This document shows, one piece after another, positions 36,070 to 47,496 of a DNA stretch of 64,000 nt (positions within the stretch are counted from its first letter, which is position 1; each line of letters begins with the position of its first letter). The notes below the pieces were generated by a model that saw nothing but the letters and a program-made list of their open reading frames with translations, had not been told where the DNA came from and ran no database searches. The stretch comes from Eurosta solidaginis. Its lineage: Eukaryota > Arthropoda > Insecta > Diptera > Tephritidae. The stretch lies in contig NC_090319.1 in the NCBI RefSeq assembly GCF_040869045.1, positions 263,206,897-263,270,896 on the forward strand. The letters are read 5' to 3'. Position numbers and translations under genes: made by a program.

Positions 36070-38629
36070 CTATTCATTTGGTAAATCTAATACATGGACT
36101 CGTTTTAGTCTTCGTGTACTTTGACTATTATCTAGGAGATTTACGGCTAAATTATTACAATGGTTGTCGAGTCGATTAACATACTTTTTGCTATATTTTA
36201 ATATTTCTTCTTTAACATAAGGTATATTGAGGTTTTTATGTATTTCCTCATTTTTCACAAACCAAGGAGAACCTGTTATGAGTCTTAAAGTTTTCGACTG
36301 ATAACGTTGAACTATTTCCACGTTTCAGTGACTTGCCGTTCCTCAGAGTTGAACCGGTTGAAGGATTGCTTTATAGATTCTTATTTTATTTTCCAGGCTT
36401 AGCTGTGATTTTTTTCCAAGAAGCCAATACATCTTTTTTGTTTTTTGGTTCAGCTGCTTCACTTTGGCATTTATATGCGATCTTCAGGTCAACCTCCTGC
36501 CAAGATGTACGCCAAGATATTTCACTGTCGTATTTTGTGGTATTTGAGTCCCACAAAGATTAACAGGAGGGCAGTCTCCTCTCCTAAGAGTGAAAGTTAC
36601 ATGCGTAGATTTTTGGGGGTTAACTCTAATTTTCCATTTGTGCAGCCATTTCTCTACTTCATTAAGCTCTTTATGTATACTCAGTGACGCGTCTTCTGGT
36701 GTCAGGGATGTTGCAATTATAGCTGTATCGTCAGCATACGTGGCAATGTTTACATCTGCCAACACGGGCAAATCGGCAGTGAATATTGTATACAATACCG
36801 GACCCAGCACGCTGCCCTGCGGCACACCAGCATTTATGGAGTATATATTAGATGTTACGCCTTGATTTACAACATAGAATTTCCGGTTGGTTAAATATGA
36901 TTTTAGTAACAAATAGTACGGAGCCGGTAGTATTTTCTTTATTTTGTATAGAATTCCCTTATGCCAGACGCGATCAAAAGCCTGTTGTATGTCAAGGAAA
37001 ACTGCTGTACAGTACTTTTTGCTTTTCAGTGCCTCTGTAATATCGTTGACAACTCGGTGGCATTGCTCTACTGTTCCATGACCCCTTCTAAACCCAAACT
37101 GGTGTTCCGGTATTATATTATTCTTGTCCAGTACTGGTAACATTCTTCTCAAAAGTATTCTTTCAAATACTTTGGAGAATGTTACCAGCAAACTTATCGG
37201 TCGGTATGAAGACGTGATGTTTTCAGGTTTATTGGGCTTCTGTATCATGATAACTTCTGCACATTTCCACTGCGTTGGATAGTGGTCAAGTCTTAGCATT
37301 GCGTTGTATATACGCGTTAATGGTTGGATACACTTTTGGGGCAGGGTTTTTAAAGTTTTTCCATCTATTTTGTCATATCCTGGTGATTTTTTATTTTTTG
37401 CTACTAATGTTTTTAATCTCTAGTTCTACTTCTATTATGCTAATACGGCTTATTGGAAGACTCATTTGGCATGGCGCATCTGTCTTCATTTGACCGGCAC
37501 CAAACTCCATTGTTGTCTTTAATGGCAACATTTCTTCTAGTAGGACGCTTTAGATATCGCGTAGCTCTCCAAAGGGAGTATTCAAAATCATGTGTAAAGG
37601 GATCGAGATTTTTTAGGAAATCAGCTGTTGATTCATTTCTTAATTCGGCCAGTCGATTCTTAAGCTCGTTTCTAGCCTTGTTTAGCGTTGTTTTGTCCTC
37701 AGGGCTTTGGCTTGTTTGCCATTTTTTCCTCAAACCTTGTTTATGTTTTATAAGTCGTCTAATTTCTACTGATATAAAGTCGCTACTTCCTGTCATTTCT
37801 TTTGGTGGTGGCGTAAAGTACAGTCCGGCTTCATGTATCTTGTTGGTCAACGTTTCGACCACAAGATCTATTTCAGTGCCAGTTTTTAGAGACATATTTA
37901 TATCAATATTATTTTCAAGCAAGTTTTTGAATGCAGTAATATCAGTCTTCGATGTAATAACCTTGTAAGGGAAATTAAATTTTATGGACACGGAGTTGTA
38001 GGTTACAATAATTGGCGAGTGATCCGAACTGAGGTCAAAGCTTTCAGCTATACTTAATTGGTGCTGGGGTATACCTGAGTATACAATGAAATCTAGTAGG
38101 TCAGGAATCTTCCTAGGATCAGTAGGCCAGTAGGTTGGTTTTCCTGTAGATAGCGTGTAGAGATTATTATTAGTTATGCACTTATAAAGTTGCCTGCCTT
38201 TTGGATTAATTAGTCTTGACCCCCACCAGGGATGTTTGGCATTGTAATCACCACCAGCAATAAATCTTGTCTCAAGTTTCTGAAAAAAGTCCCAGTATTG
38301 TTTGCAATTTATAGAGAATCTTGGTGGAAAATACACGGCTGATAAACTTAAGTCAAAGTGTAAGCACTTCACTTGGATGCAAGCAGCTTGTATAGCGTTG
38401 CTGCTCACGCTATGCATAACCCTGTAATTAATGCTGCTTTTTATGATTATTGCTGATCCTCCATGAGCTTTGTTATCTGGGTGATTTGCAGAAAAGATCT
38501 ATTAGTAAAGTGTGTTTCAGATATTAATATAATATCAATATTGTTTGATTTCAAAAATGCTTGTATTTCATCTTTGTGGTTAGAAAGACCATTGGCATTC
38601 CAAATTGCAATACGTAAATCTATTTGCAT
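36070..38629 (-). pseudogene. LINE-2 ORF2, endonuclease plus reverse transcriptase (frameshifted)
   Basis: ORF2 supplies nicking and target-primed reverse transcription. The start MQIDLRIAIWNANGL at 38629 overlaps the end of ORF1 by ten nucleotides. Endonuclease motifs: WNANGL, ISETH (Glu), HGGSAIII, AGGDYNAKHPWWG, SDHSPI. The reverse transcriptase (about 37400 to 36484) shows IMIQKPNKP, SYRPISLL, FGFRRGHGT, AVFLDIQQAFDRVWH, GVPQGSVLGP, and the catalytic ATYADDTAI, then KYLGVHL. The C-terminal part (about 36480 to 36070) has NKIRIYKAILQP and a terminal helical region ending LDLPNE. Breaks: a frameshift near 38470, another near 37410, and stops or a frameshift near 36340-36485. The LINE-encoded RNase H is absent, as usual in this clade. 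Confidence 0.92.
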
Positions 38630-39801
38630 AATTGGTTAATTAAAAGAGTTATCATATTTAAGAGATTGTCTGTTAATTCAAATTGCTTGGCAAGTAAGGT
38701 TTCAATTCTTTCAGAGGGATTGTCGTCCTTGCATCCATGGTTGCCTTGAAGCGCTTGTGCGTATGTGGGCTGGCTCTCATGTTGGTTTGTGTTTTGAAAC
38801 TTTGTTGGTTCGATAGAATTTGTATTTTTTTGCTGTGTATTATTACGTAACGGGATGTCTTTACGTACTACCAGTTCTTGATACACCCTGCAACTTTTAT
38901 AACTAGCAGCATGACTTTCAAAACAATTGGCACACTTTGCAGGTAACTCTTTACTTTTAGGGCAGTCATTTGTAGGATGGTCTAAAGATCATTTCACACA
39001 TTTGTAGCTTTTTGTGCAATAGGACTTGGTGTGCCCAAATTCCTGGCATCGAAAGCATTGCACTATGTCATTCATTTTTCTTGGCTGTTCCACCTTGACA
39101 ACAGCATTGCCAATATGTTTGATTCGATATATATCAGAGTTTTTGTTGTTTGGCTCAAGATCAATGAAGAACATATTTAAAGGATCCTTGGTGATACGAC
39201 TCTTAATTATATTAACGCTTCTCACTTGGTAACCCAGATTTTCAATTTCTTGCTTGATGAATTCAGTTGGAGTAGAGTAGTGCAAGTTTTTAACAACAAC
39301 TCTAAATGCCCTGTCTTGCTTTAACTGATAGGTGTGAAATTTAATGCTATCTTTTCTTAAGCAATCTACTAATTTTCTATAGGAATTCACAGACTTAACT
39401 AGAACCCTTACGTGTCCATCTCTTTGAGATTTATAGCTGAAACTGTCTTTCTGGATACACTTACAAATATATGACATCATGCCACTAATATCATTAACAT
39501 CAGAAAGAAATATTGGCGGCGGCTTAACAATGATTTCACCTTCAATGTTATTGTTCATATCAGCATTATCATTAATTTCATCACTAGAAGCTTCCATTGC
39601 AGCTGCATTTTTATGATTTTCGTTGTCAAGATTGTGGTCATCTCTTAGCAGGTCAAAGCGGTTGGCACTATTAGATGTTCCAGGTGTATCTAGTAATGCT
39701 GGTCTTTTCTAATTTAGAGGTGAACCTCCATGTGGTAGTTTTTTACCCATTGGTACGCTTTGCCATTGTATGTCTGGATAATCGTTGTTTTCGTCAAGCA
39801 T
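38620..39801 (-). pseudogene. LINE-2 ORF1, Gag-like protein (two in-frame stops)
   Basis: The frame runs from ATG at 39801 to the stop at 38620, 394 codons, close to the usual size for jockey-clade ORF1. N-terminal Asp/Asn-rich region, central conserved domain (YQLKQDRAFRVVVKNLHYS, EFIKQEIENLGYQV), then three zinc knuckles: CFRCQEFGHTKSYC, a second whose second Cys is replaced by TGA at about 38989, and CANCFESHAASYKSC. The other in-frame stop is TAG near 39709. Apart from these two point changes it reads through. Coiled-coil-like residues close the C-terminus (LAKQFELTDNLLNMI). Confidence 0.9.
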
Positions 39802-40027
39802 TCTTGTTTTTTTTTTTTAGCACCAAACGGTGCCCTTGTTGTTGGCTACTTCAATGGTCAATTGTTTTTTGGAAAGAAAAAACAAAATTATAACAAAGAA
39901 AAATGCATGCAAACACAGTGGGAATGCAAGCAATGAGAACAAAAATGCGAGTTAACGGTGCTGTTGTTATTTATTTGCACAGGTGCAGAGAAACACTTCT
40001 GATCGCTCACGCAGTCAAATCGCGACT

Positions 40028-41032
40028 CCAATATAAAGTGAGTTCAGATAAATACGTGAACTGAGTTTAGTAAAGATATATCGATTTTTGCTCAAGTTAT
40101 CGTGTTAACGGCCGAGCGGAGGGACAGACGGTCGACTGTGTATAAAAACTGGGCGTAGCTTCAACCGATTTCGCCCTTTTTCACAGAAAACAGTTATCGT
40201 CCTAGAATCTAAGCCTCTACTAAATTTCACAAAGATTGGTAATGTTTTGTTCGACATATGGCATTAAAAGTATCCTAGACAAATTAAATGAAAAAGGGCG
40301 GAGCCACGCCCGTTTTGAAAATTTCTTTTATTTTTGTATTTTCTTGCACCATATCATTACTGGAGTTGAATGTTGACATAATTTCTTTATATACTGTAAA
40401 GATATTAACTTTTCTTTTAAAATTTGACTTTAAAAAATATTTTTTTTTCAAAAAGTGGGCGTGGTCATTCTCCGATTTTGCTTATTTTTATTAAGCATAT
40501 ATGTAGTAATAAGAGTAACGTTTCTGCCAAATTTCATCATGATATCTTCAACGACTGCCAAATTACAGCTTGCAAAACTTCTAAATTACCTTCTTTTAAA
40601 AGTGGGCAGTGCCACGCCCATTGTCCAAAATTTTACTAGTTTTCTATTCTGCGTCATAAGTTCAACTCAACTACCAAGTTTCATCGCTTTATCCATATTT
40701 GGTAATGAATTATCGCACTTCTTCGATTTTTCGAAATTTTCGATATCGAAAAAGTGGGCGTGGTTATAGTCCGATATCGTTAATTTTAATTAGCGATCTG
40801 ATATGAGTGCCCAGGAACCTACATACCAAATTTCATCAAGATACCTCAAAATTTACTCAAGTTATCGTTTTAACGGACGGACGGACGGACATGGCTCAAT
40901 CGAATTTTTTTTCGATACTGATGATTTTGATATATGGAAGTCTATATCTGTCTCAATTCCTTTATACCTGTACAACCAACCGTTATCCAATCAAAGTTAA
41001 TATACTCTGTGAGCTCTGCTCAACTAAGTATA
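40028..41032 (+). mobile_element. Repeat family copy F, segment 3 of 3
   Basis: It resumes after LINE-2 with CCAATATAAAGTGAG and runs to CTAAGTATA at 41032 (CTGAGTATA in other copies). It shares the B-type words GGTCGACTGTGTATA and GCTTCAACC. The GGAC tract is the shortest (four units, 40875-40890). With segments 1 and 2 it gives a 2.06-kb copy. Confidence 0.9.
40875..40890. repeat. (GGAC)4 microsatellite inside copy F
   Basis: Four perfect tetramers, the shortest tract in the family here. Confidence 0.9.
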
Positions 41033-41942
41033 AAAATAAAAAAACGTTCATTACATTTACACTAGGTAGCAGGGAATACCGCTGAAGATGTCGTGATGAC
41101 CTATACGACCTTTAATGAACGAATGATTTCAAACATTCTTCGTCTGTTGGCGAAGGAGCTTAATCCCACAAGTCCCATGAAATAGAAAATACTCCGGCCA
41201 GAAGAAGGATCCTCCTTATTATGCGTTCTTTCATAAATTTATGCTCCCCATCTCATATGACGCTACAATCTGTGTGAAATTTTGCTGAGTTCAGCTTAAC
41301 ACTCTGCTTTCGAATTCAAAATGTGTGTCTATCAAAACAGAATAAATCATCATTGTTCTGTGGTTTGTGGTCATAATAATAATTGTAACCAGACAACGGA
41401 GACACAAAAGTCGTTCGTTAGTTGCTAGCAATTTACGTAAAAAGTTTACGAAATCACGTACACGCTGTCAATTTTGAAGATGCAGAAACCATAAAGTGCG
41501 TCCGTCCGCCAATACTCTCCCCAATGCGCTTTGCTCCAATGTTGTCAATAAGGCGTGTTATGAGAAAGTATACATGTACCAATTAGGGGTGCCAATTCCG
41601 GAATTCCGAGCTTTTAAGTCTCGAAAATCTCGGGATTATTAGAAGGTAGTCCCCGGAGTTCCGGGATTTCTAGCACCTTACGAAGTATAAGATATGGGTA
41701 CACAACAGTCATATAAAAACAAAATCAGAATTATTTTATATGACAAAAATCTTTAACACCATCAATAGAAAAAAGTTATTACAAGTTGTAGAAAATATCC
41801 AGCTGTTTGAGGCTTCCACATTATTATAATAAAATTTACAGGACTATATAGCTTCATATTTAAAAGTCTCCTAAGAGTTCTTAACAAAAAGTAGGCACAC
41901 AAGGGGTTGCCAGCACAATCCAATTGTCAACCTCACTTACCC
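41033..41942. other. No recognised feature
   Basis: No supported gene. The sequence CCGGAATTCCGAGC with downstream CTCGAAAATCTCGGGATTAT near 41600 is loosely echoed near 42075-42115 and may be debris of a repeat, but I could not define it. Confidence 0.35.
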
Positions 41943-42055
41943 ATGGCGAATCCTGTTTATTTAGCAGGCGAGGACCTGGCTACCCTCAGTTCCTTATAGA
42001 ACTAGGGGCTTGTGTGGGATGACCTCGCAGGTTCAATGTGATCAAATTAAAAGGA
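41943..42055 (+). repeat. Dispersed repeat, probable LINE 3' end
   Basis: The words GGCGAATCCTGTTTATTTAG, GGCGAGGACCTGGC and GATGACCTCGCAGGTTCAA correspond to the minus-strand sequence at 22500-22640 and, for its end, at 16120-16190. Three copies in one window in both orientations indicate an interspersed repeat. I recall similar words from tephritid LINE tails, which is memory only. Confidence 0.5.
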
Positions 42056-42679
42056 CCATCAACATCAATAACACTGCCGGAATTGCAAAACCGAGATCCC
42101 GAAAGTCGCAGGATTATAAAAATAAAAAAAAAAAAAATAAAAAAATGGCATTCCTAAAACAAATCCAAATACTTACATGTATGCGTGTTGTTTATTTGCT
42201 GTGGGCGAAAAGGCGATTGGAAAATTGGTAAATGGACGAATGAATGAATTGCGAATAAGGAGCCATTTGCAATTGACTAACGAGCGTGTTCATCTTTCAG
42301 AATGTCGGATTAATTGGGTGCCAACGAGTGTGACTTTAGTACAAAAGCAATAACTCTTCGATAGTGGTCATACTACAAAAATATACTCGATTTATGCTTA
42401 AGATAGTAGGTACAGACGAGATGTACTCGAGGCCATGGTAGTTATTAGTACAAGTTTGAAACGTACTTTGCAACAATGTAGGTATTGTATGAATGAAAGC
42501 TTCATTCGAAACCAGTGTTACCCTTTTCATTGAAATTATTCTTAAGATGCATATCGACATTCCTGAAAATTCCCAAAATTTTTGGGTTTATGCAGTAAAT
42601 GGATGCTAAAATTATATCTGGTTAGTCGCATTCGAAATCATGCAAATGCGATTTATGGCTACATTGGAATGTAGCAGTG
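42056..42679. other. No recognised feature
   Basis: AT-rich sequence with an A-rich tract at 42116-42145. Frames 42010-42231 plus and 42336-42560 minus are unsupported. Confidence 0.4.
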
Positions 42680-42783
42680 CAGTGGCGCACACAGAAAAAT
42701 ATTTTAGGGGGGCTTCAATATCCCACCGGAAAATTAAAAAAAAAATACTCAAAATTCGCCCAGACAATTTTACTTAAATATAT

Positions 42784-43428
42784 TGTTACGAATATTAGCA
42801 AAACTGAGGAGTGCTGCCATCTCCAGGCCGATGCTAAGCAGTGACGTGAATTCACATCAATAATTCAATCATTATGTATCTACATAAACGAATCAATAAT
42901 TGCGACTACACATATGTACACATTCCGACGAGCAACATTTACATACAAGGCAGCGAGAGATGAGATGTCACACACCGATGAATTTACTTATACGCTTATG
43001 TGTGTGCGGGAGACTGTAAACTACAAACACATGCATATATCTTATCTGAGTGGTCACAAGAGAGGGCAATAATTTGTGCACGTAGTTGTGGCTGGCGATT
43101 TTGTAGCCGAAACAACTAGTAACTTCTGGAAATCGAAGAGCCTAGAAGTATGCAGCGTAAACTATAAAAGCGGTGCAGGCGAGTAAGAAGTAATTCAGTT
43201 TGATTTGAGTTGTCAAGCAGTTGCGATTAAGACGATATCTAGCGAGCAATAGCAGTATTATTTTGAATAGTAGAGTTTCATTGAGCTATCAATCAGTGTG
43301 GTTATTAAGCAAGCTATTCGTTGCACAGTTGAGTGTATTGTGAAGTACTTTAATAAAGGCCATTTTTCCATTATCCAATATTGGAGTTATTTATTCAACA
43401 GTTTAGTGATTCGAACTTAGCAGAGACA
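42784..43428. mobile_element. 645-bp solo LTR of a gypsy-like retrotransposon
   Basis: It begins TGTTACGAAT at 42784 and ends GAGACA at 43428. The 4-bp direct repeat ATAT lies immediately outside on both sides (42780-42783 and 43429-43432). A TATA box (TATAAAAG, 43163-43170) is followed by a downstream region and an AATAAAGG poly(A)-like signal near 43350. No internal sequence adjoins it, so it is a solo LTR left by LTR-LTR recombination. It does not resemble the LTRs at 50173 and 59280. Orientation by TATA and AATAAA is plus. Confidence 0.82.
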
Positions 43429-43677
43429 ATATGTTTGGGGAGTGGACCTCCGTATGCACACATTAAACAAAGGCACCTTTTAAAGCTCAATTCATTGCAT
43501 TTTCTCTGTATTTAAACTAAAACTAAAAAGGAATTCAAACATTTTAATAAAATAATTTTATGAACATCTTAAACGTTAAGAATGTAATTAATGCTCATGA
43601 ACATAAATTAATATACACAGTAATGAACATAAACTAGACACAATAATATACATAAATTAATATAATTATAGAAGTCA

Positions 43678-45852
43678 TTACAGTTGTATGTCAATTTTTC
43701 TTGACTTTTCTGCAAGTTTGTCTATAACTCTTTCCACTGAAGGAGTAAGTTCTCTATACATATAGAAAAGTGCTAGCCCGTTTAATCTCTCTTGGGAAAT
43801 TGTACTTCTTAAATACGTTTTCAGTCTTCGAAGTGATGAAAATGATCTTTCATTTTCACATGTTGTAATAGGAAGAGTTACTAGAATATTCAGTAAATTA
43901 AATACATTTGGTAAAATTTCCTTTCCACAAAGTTCAATAGCTTGTAAAACTGTATTCGGCCTATCTTCGAGCTTCGAGCTTCGAGCTTGAAATAGTTTTA
44001 TACCAAACGTATATTTCTGCTTTAACATCTTCGAAATCTCCCTCCAAGTCATCGGAATAAAAATTATACAACTTTCTTAAAGTAACTACAGCATCATCGT
44101 CAAGTGTAAACACCTTTTCTGGAAAAAGAACTTTGAATCCAATGAGTAAGTCTTTATGCTTCAGAAACCTATCATTGAGACTAGAAATAAATGCATCTAA
44201 AAATGGGATGTAGAGATAAATACGGTAAAAAGTTTCGACGCCTAATGTCTCCGTATTAGAAACCCTTGGTTTTGTTAAAGTGAAGCCATTCGTTTCTGCT
44301 TGCTTCTGAGCAATATTAAACAAAGTTCTAAACTCTTGTTCGGAATTTTCTCTTATCAAGCATAAATCTTTCAAAGTTATATCGGCTAAGTTAACTGCTT
44401 GTTTTAAGTCAATACTTCGAGTTTGAAGATATTTACATAAGATATTGACTTTGCTAAACACTTGATTAACGCATTGCAGAGCAATTACAAACTCACTTTT
44501 TTGTATGGCACAGTTAAGTAGATTAGCATCTTCAGCAACATTTTTATTATCCCAACAGGTTATTTGATGCAAAGCCAACAATATCCCATCAAAAAATTCT
44601 GTAAAAACAAATACTGAATTATATCTTTCAATCCACCTAGTAGGACACATTTTTTTCAATTTTTTGTGGTCAAAAATCTTTAATTTTTGCAGATACTCCT
44701 GTAAAACACTCTGCCTTTTAGGTGTATTGAAAAAATCATACAATTTACCTACAACACCAAGACAATTTCTTATATACACATTTCCACACCAACTTGAAAC
44801 GGCCAAGTTTAGCGAGTGCGCTGCACAATGTACATATAGAGCTTTAGGGAACTTCCTAGAAATGTGAGATTGTACACCCTTAAATTGGCCACTCATTGAT
44901 GCAGCACCATCGTACCCTTGGCCGCGCATTTTATTTAGGTCCAGTCCAATTCTGTCCAACTCTTCTAAAATTATTTTTGACATACTCTCTCCTGTCAAAT
45001 CCTTCAGTGGAATGAACTTAAGAAAAACTTCATTAATTTCGTGAATACCATTATCAAAATATCTAACACAGAGTGACATTTGTTCCACACCAGATATATC
45101 AGCTGTCTCATCAGAAAGAACGGAGAAATAGTTGGCGGAGTTAACTTGTTCAGACAGGGTTTTTAAAATCAATTTCTCACATATGTCGATAATTTCGTTT
45201 TGAATCCTCCAACTTGTGTACATTGCATTACTGCTGCTCTCCGACAGCACACTCTTTAAATGTGTATCATACTGCTGTGTGTCCTTCAAAAGATCCCTAA
45301 AATTGCCCTCATTTATTGCACTTGCGTCCTCTATACGCCCCAGTCCCGATGTCCTCTTAGTGCAAGTCCTTGTTTTCCACAAAAGAAAACTGTTTCAATG
45401 ATGGGCCTTAATTTGTTCCGATTTTCTAAAACTTTCTGTTTGGCCATCTTGTCAATCTGATGCTCCATTTACTGCTTGAGAGTAGCAAAGCCAAACCCAT
45501 TCCGCTATCCACTTATGCTGAAACCTAAGATTTCGTGGCCCGGTTGAAGGGAAAGCAAACCTTTCAGTTGGAATCCAAACCTTATTCAACGCCTCTACCT
45601 TTTCCTCATTACTAAGCTTTCTTTGTATGAAATTTGAAATATCATGTGGACTGCTGTCCTTCGAGTTGTCATTTTCTACGACCATAGTGGACTCTTCTGT
45701 AATTTCAACATGAGCTAAAATCTGCAAGAATGAATAATGCATTTTTAATTTTTATTATTACCAACTATTTTCCTGGAACACGATGGTTGCTCATCATTTG
45801 CTTTGGGTTTTTTAGAAAAAAATTCAGTCAAATCTAGCTGACGCTTCGACAT
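43678..45852 (-). pseudogene. hAT transposase, ZMYM1/P52rIPK-like (frameshifted)
   Basis: The transposase would cut and join the element ends. The start MSKRQLDLTEFFSKKPK at 45852 matches the N-terminus common in this group. A short intron (GTAA... to TTGCAG, about 45722-45761) may follow. Next comes part of a TTF-type zinc-finger region (GPRNLRFQHKWIAEWVWLCY), ending at a stop near 45452, then KLRPIIETVFFCGKQGLALRG, after which a frameshift near 45375 leads into the long frame. That frame holds the catalytic fold: FSVLSDETADISG, GQGYDGAASMSG, CAAHSLNLAV, and CPTRWIERY. The C-terminus after a second frame change (about 44000) is the hAT dimerisation domain: TTCENERSFSSLRRLKTYLR and LNGLALFYMYRE. 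A stretch with the zinc-finger cysteines is missing. Confidence 0.88.
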
Positions 45853-47496
45853 TTTTTTAAAATTTAATTGCACAAAAAATTTGACCACCAGCAGCGACGA
45901 CAAGAACTGTTTTTCTATAGACTGTCAATTATCCACTACTACATTGTCTTTGGTGGAACGAATTGGATTATGGTGAATTAAATATTCGTTAAGTCAAAGA
46001 TTTTAAAAATTATAAGATGGTACATTAGCTGTATTTCGTTGCTAACTAGTTCATTTAAAACACTAGCTAGCTTACCGAATCGCATGGAAAGCAACAATAA
46101 AAAGTAATCGAGTTGAGTTGGCTAAGCGCTTTCAGTTGAAACCGCTTAGGTCATTGTCGACCTGATTGATAGTGTTGTATAGTGTTGCATATTTAAAAAT
46201 AGGGCACTATTGTGAACGAGCGAATGAGATGAACATACGAATGTGCAGATAAACAAAAATAACAGCGTAGGGTGACATACATACAAACAAACACACGCAT
46301 TTCATGTCTTTTGTTTTTGTAATTCTCTGATTGAGTGTCAAAAACATACTGCGCTAGAAGTAGAAATGTCAAAGCAGCTAAAAAAAGTAACCATCTGTAT
46401 GGTTTTGCCATAATGAAACTGTTTAGCTAGTTGAAGCGTTTTTTTTTCAGCTCGCTTAAAAAATACAACCCCTATTGTAGACTTCTAAAACTTTGTGGAA
46501 TTTGTAGGACGGCTGCGCGAGGAATTCACCACACTTTTTGCTATGCTGTCCGCCTCAACATAGCTGATATTTTAAGGCTGTTTAACTCTGTAATCTTTGT
46601 TGTGATTTATTTTGCTTTTGGAAAATTTACCTATTTGAAATAAGCTGGCTGAAAAATATTGGCATAACAGCTTAAGTTAAATCAACAATGCAAAATCTTG
46701 GAAAATTTGAGCAGATGTGGCAATTGCGCGCTAAATAGCCAAAGCCATAATAATTTACATGGGTCATCAATTATTTCTCTGATTCAAAATCTGAACTACC
46801 AGCGGTACCGTCATCAGCTCAGTGTCATCATTGCCAATAGCGCCAATAACACCAAACTCGTGCCTGACACACAAAAATCGTTTCACTCAATAGCGCAAGT
46901 GAAATGTACTACGCACTCACTACTAAGTAGTGTCAAAAATTCGCTTGGAGTCATTGCGTAAATGAGCTAACATTGAGCTGGCACCGCATTGGCGCTGGCG
47001 GCATGCAATTTACATCACTAAAATTGCGCGAATATCCAGTCTCATGACTTTTTTAACCCCGATGGTGAAAACGAAACAGGGGCAAAACGTATGGTGTATT
47101 CCTGGTGTAGCCGTTCCATTTTGTGGAAAATGAACGACTCTACAATGCTCCCTCTTATTAATCTACGCTCTTTGGTTTCGGTTAAAAACGAGATACAATT
47201 TATCTTGATAATTTCTTTATCGATAATATTTCGAAGTGTATCAACGGAAACGGTGGAAATTTTTTGATAAACGATTAGCTTAACGAAATATCTCCACACT
47301 GCTTGTTTATAAACATAATCAGTAGATGTTGACAAACATTGGCAATGTACATCCACGAATATTCATAGATTTTACAACATGTATTTACACAAATATTTAT
47401 GCATGTACCATCTTTTATAAACAAATTTTTTTTATGGTGTGTTGTCAAATTTGGGGGGAGGTTTTAACCCCAAAACCCCCCTTGAGTGCGCCAATG

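Larger units (their letters stand above)
35913..40027 (-). mobile_element. Jockey-clade LINE-2, near full length (4.1 kb)
   Basis: The minus-strand element inserted in copy F. The poly(A) tail is seen as a T run at 35913-35930; the 5' end, read on the minus strand, begins AGTCGCGATTTGACTGCG at 40027. The target-site duplication CCAATATAAAG is at 35902-35912 and 40028-40038. It has ORF1 (39801 to 38620) and ORF2 (38629 to 36070) overlapping by 10 nt. Only a few stops and frameshifts separate it from an intact element, so it is younger than LINE-1. Confidence 0.93.
42680..47496 (-). mobile_element. hAT DNA transposon (decayed), with nested solo LTR
   Basis: The left end is CAGTGGCGCAC at 42680; the right end, read on the minus strand from 47496, is CATTGGCGCAC, 10 of 11 matching. 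G-rich subterminal runs on both sides (TTTTAGGGGGGC; GGGGTTTTGGGGTTAAAACC on the minus strand) are typical of insect hAT elements of the ZMYM1/P52rIPK-like transposase group. The coding part lies at 43678-45852 minus. Without the solo LTR the element is about 4.2 kb. The expected 8-bp target-site duplication is not recognisable, consistent with age. 46100-47040, upstream of the transposase, is non-coding as far as I can see. Confidence 0.85.

Noticed and set aside
37453..37968. 171-residue plus-strand frame
   Set aside because: It is the antisense shadow of LINE-2 ORF2.
46698..46961. 87-residue plus-strand frame upstream of the hAT transposase
   Set aside because: No similarity known, and it lies inside the hAT element in non-coding, repeat-like sequence.
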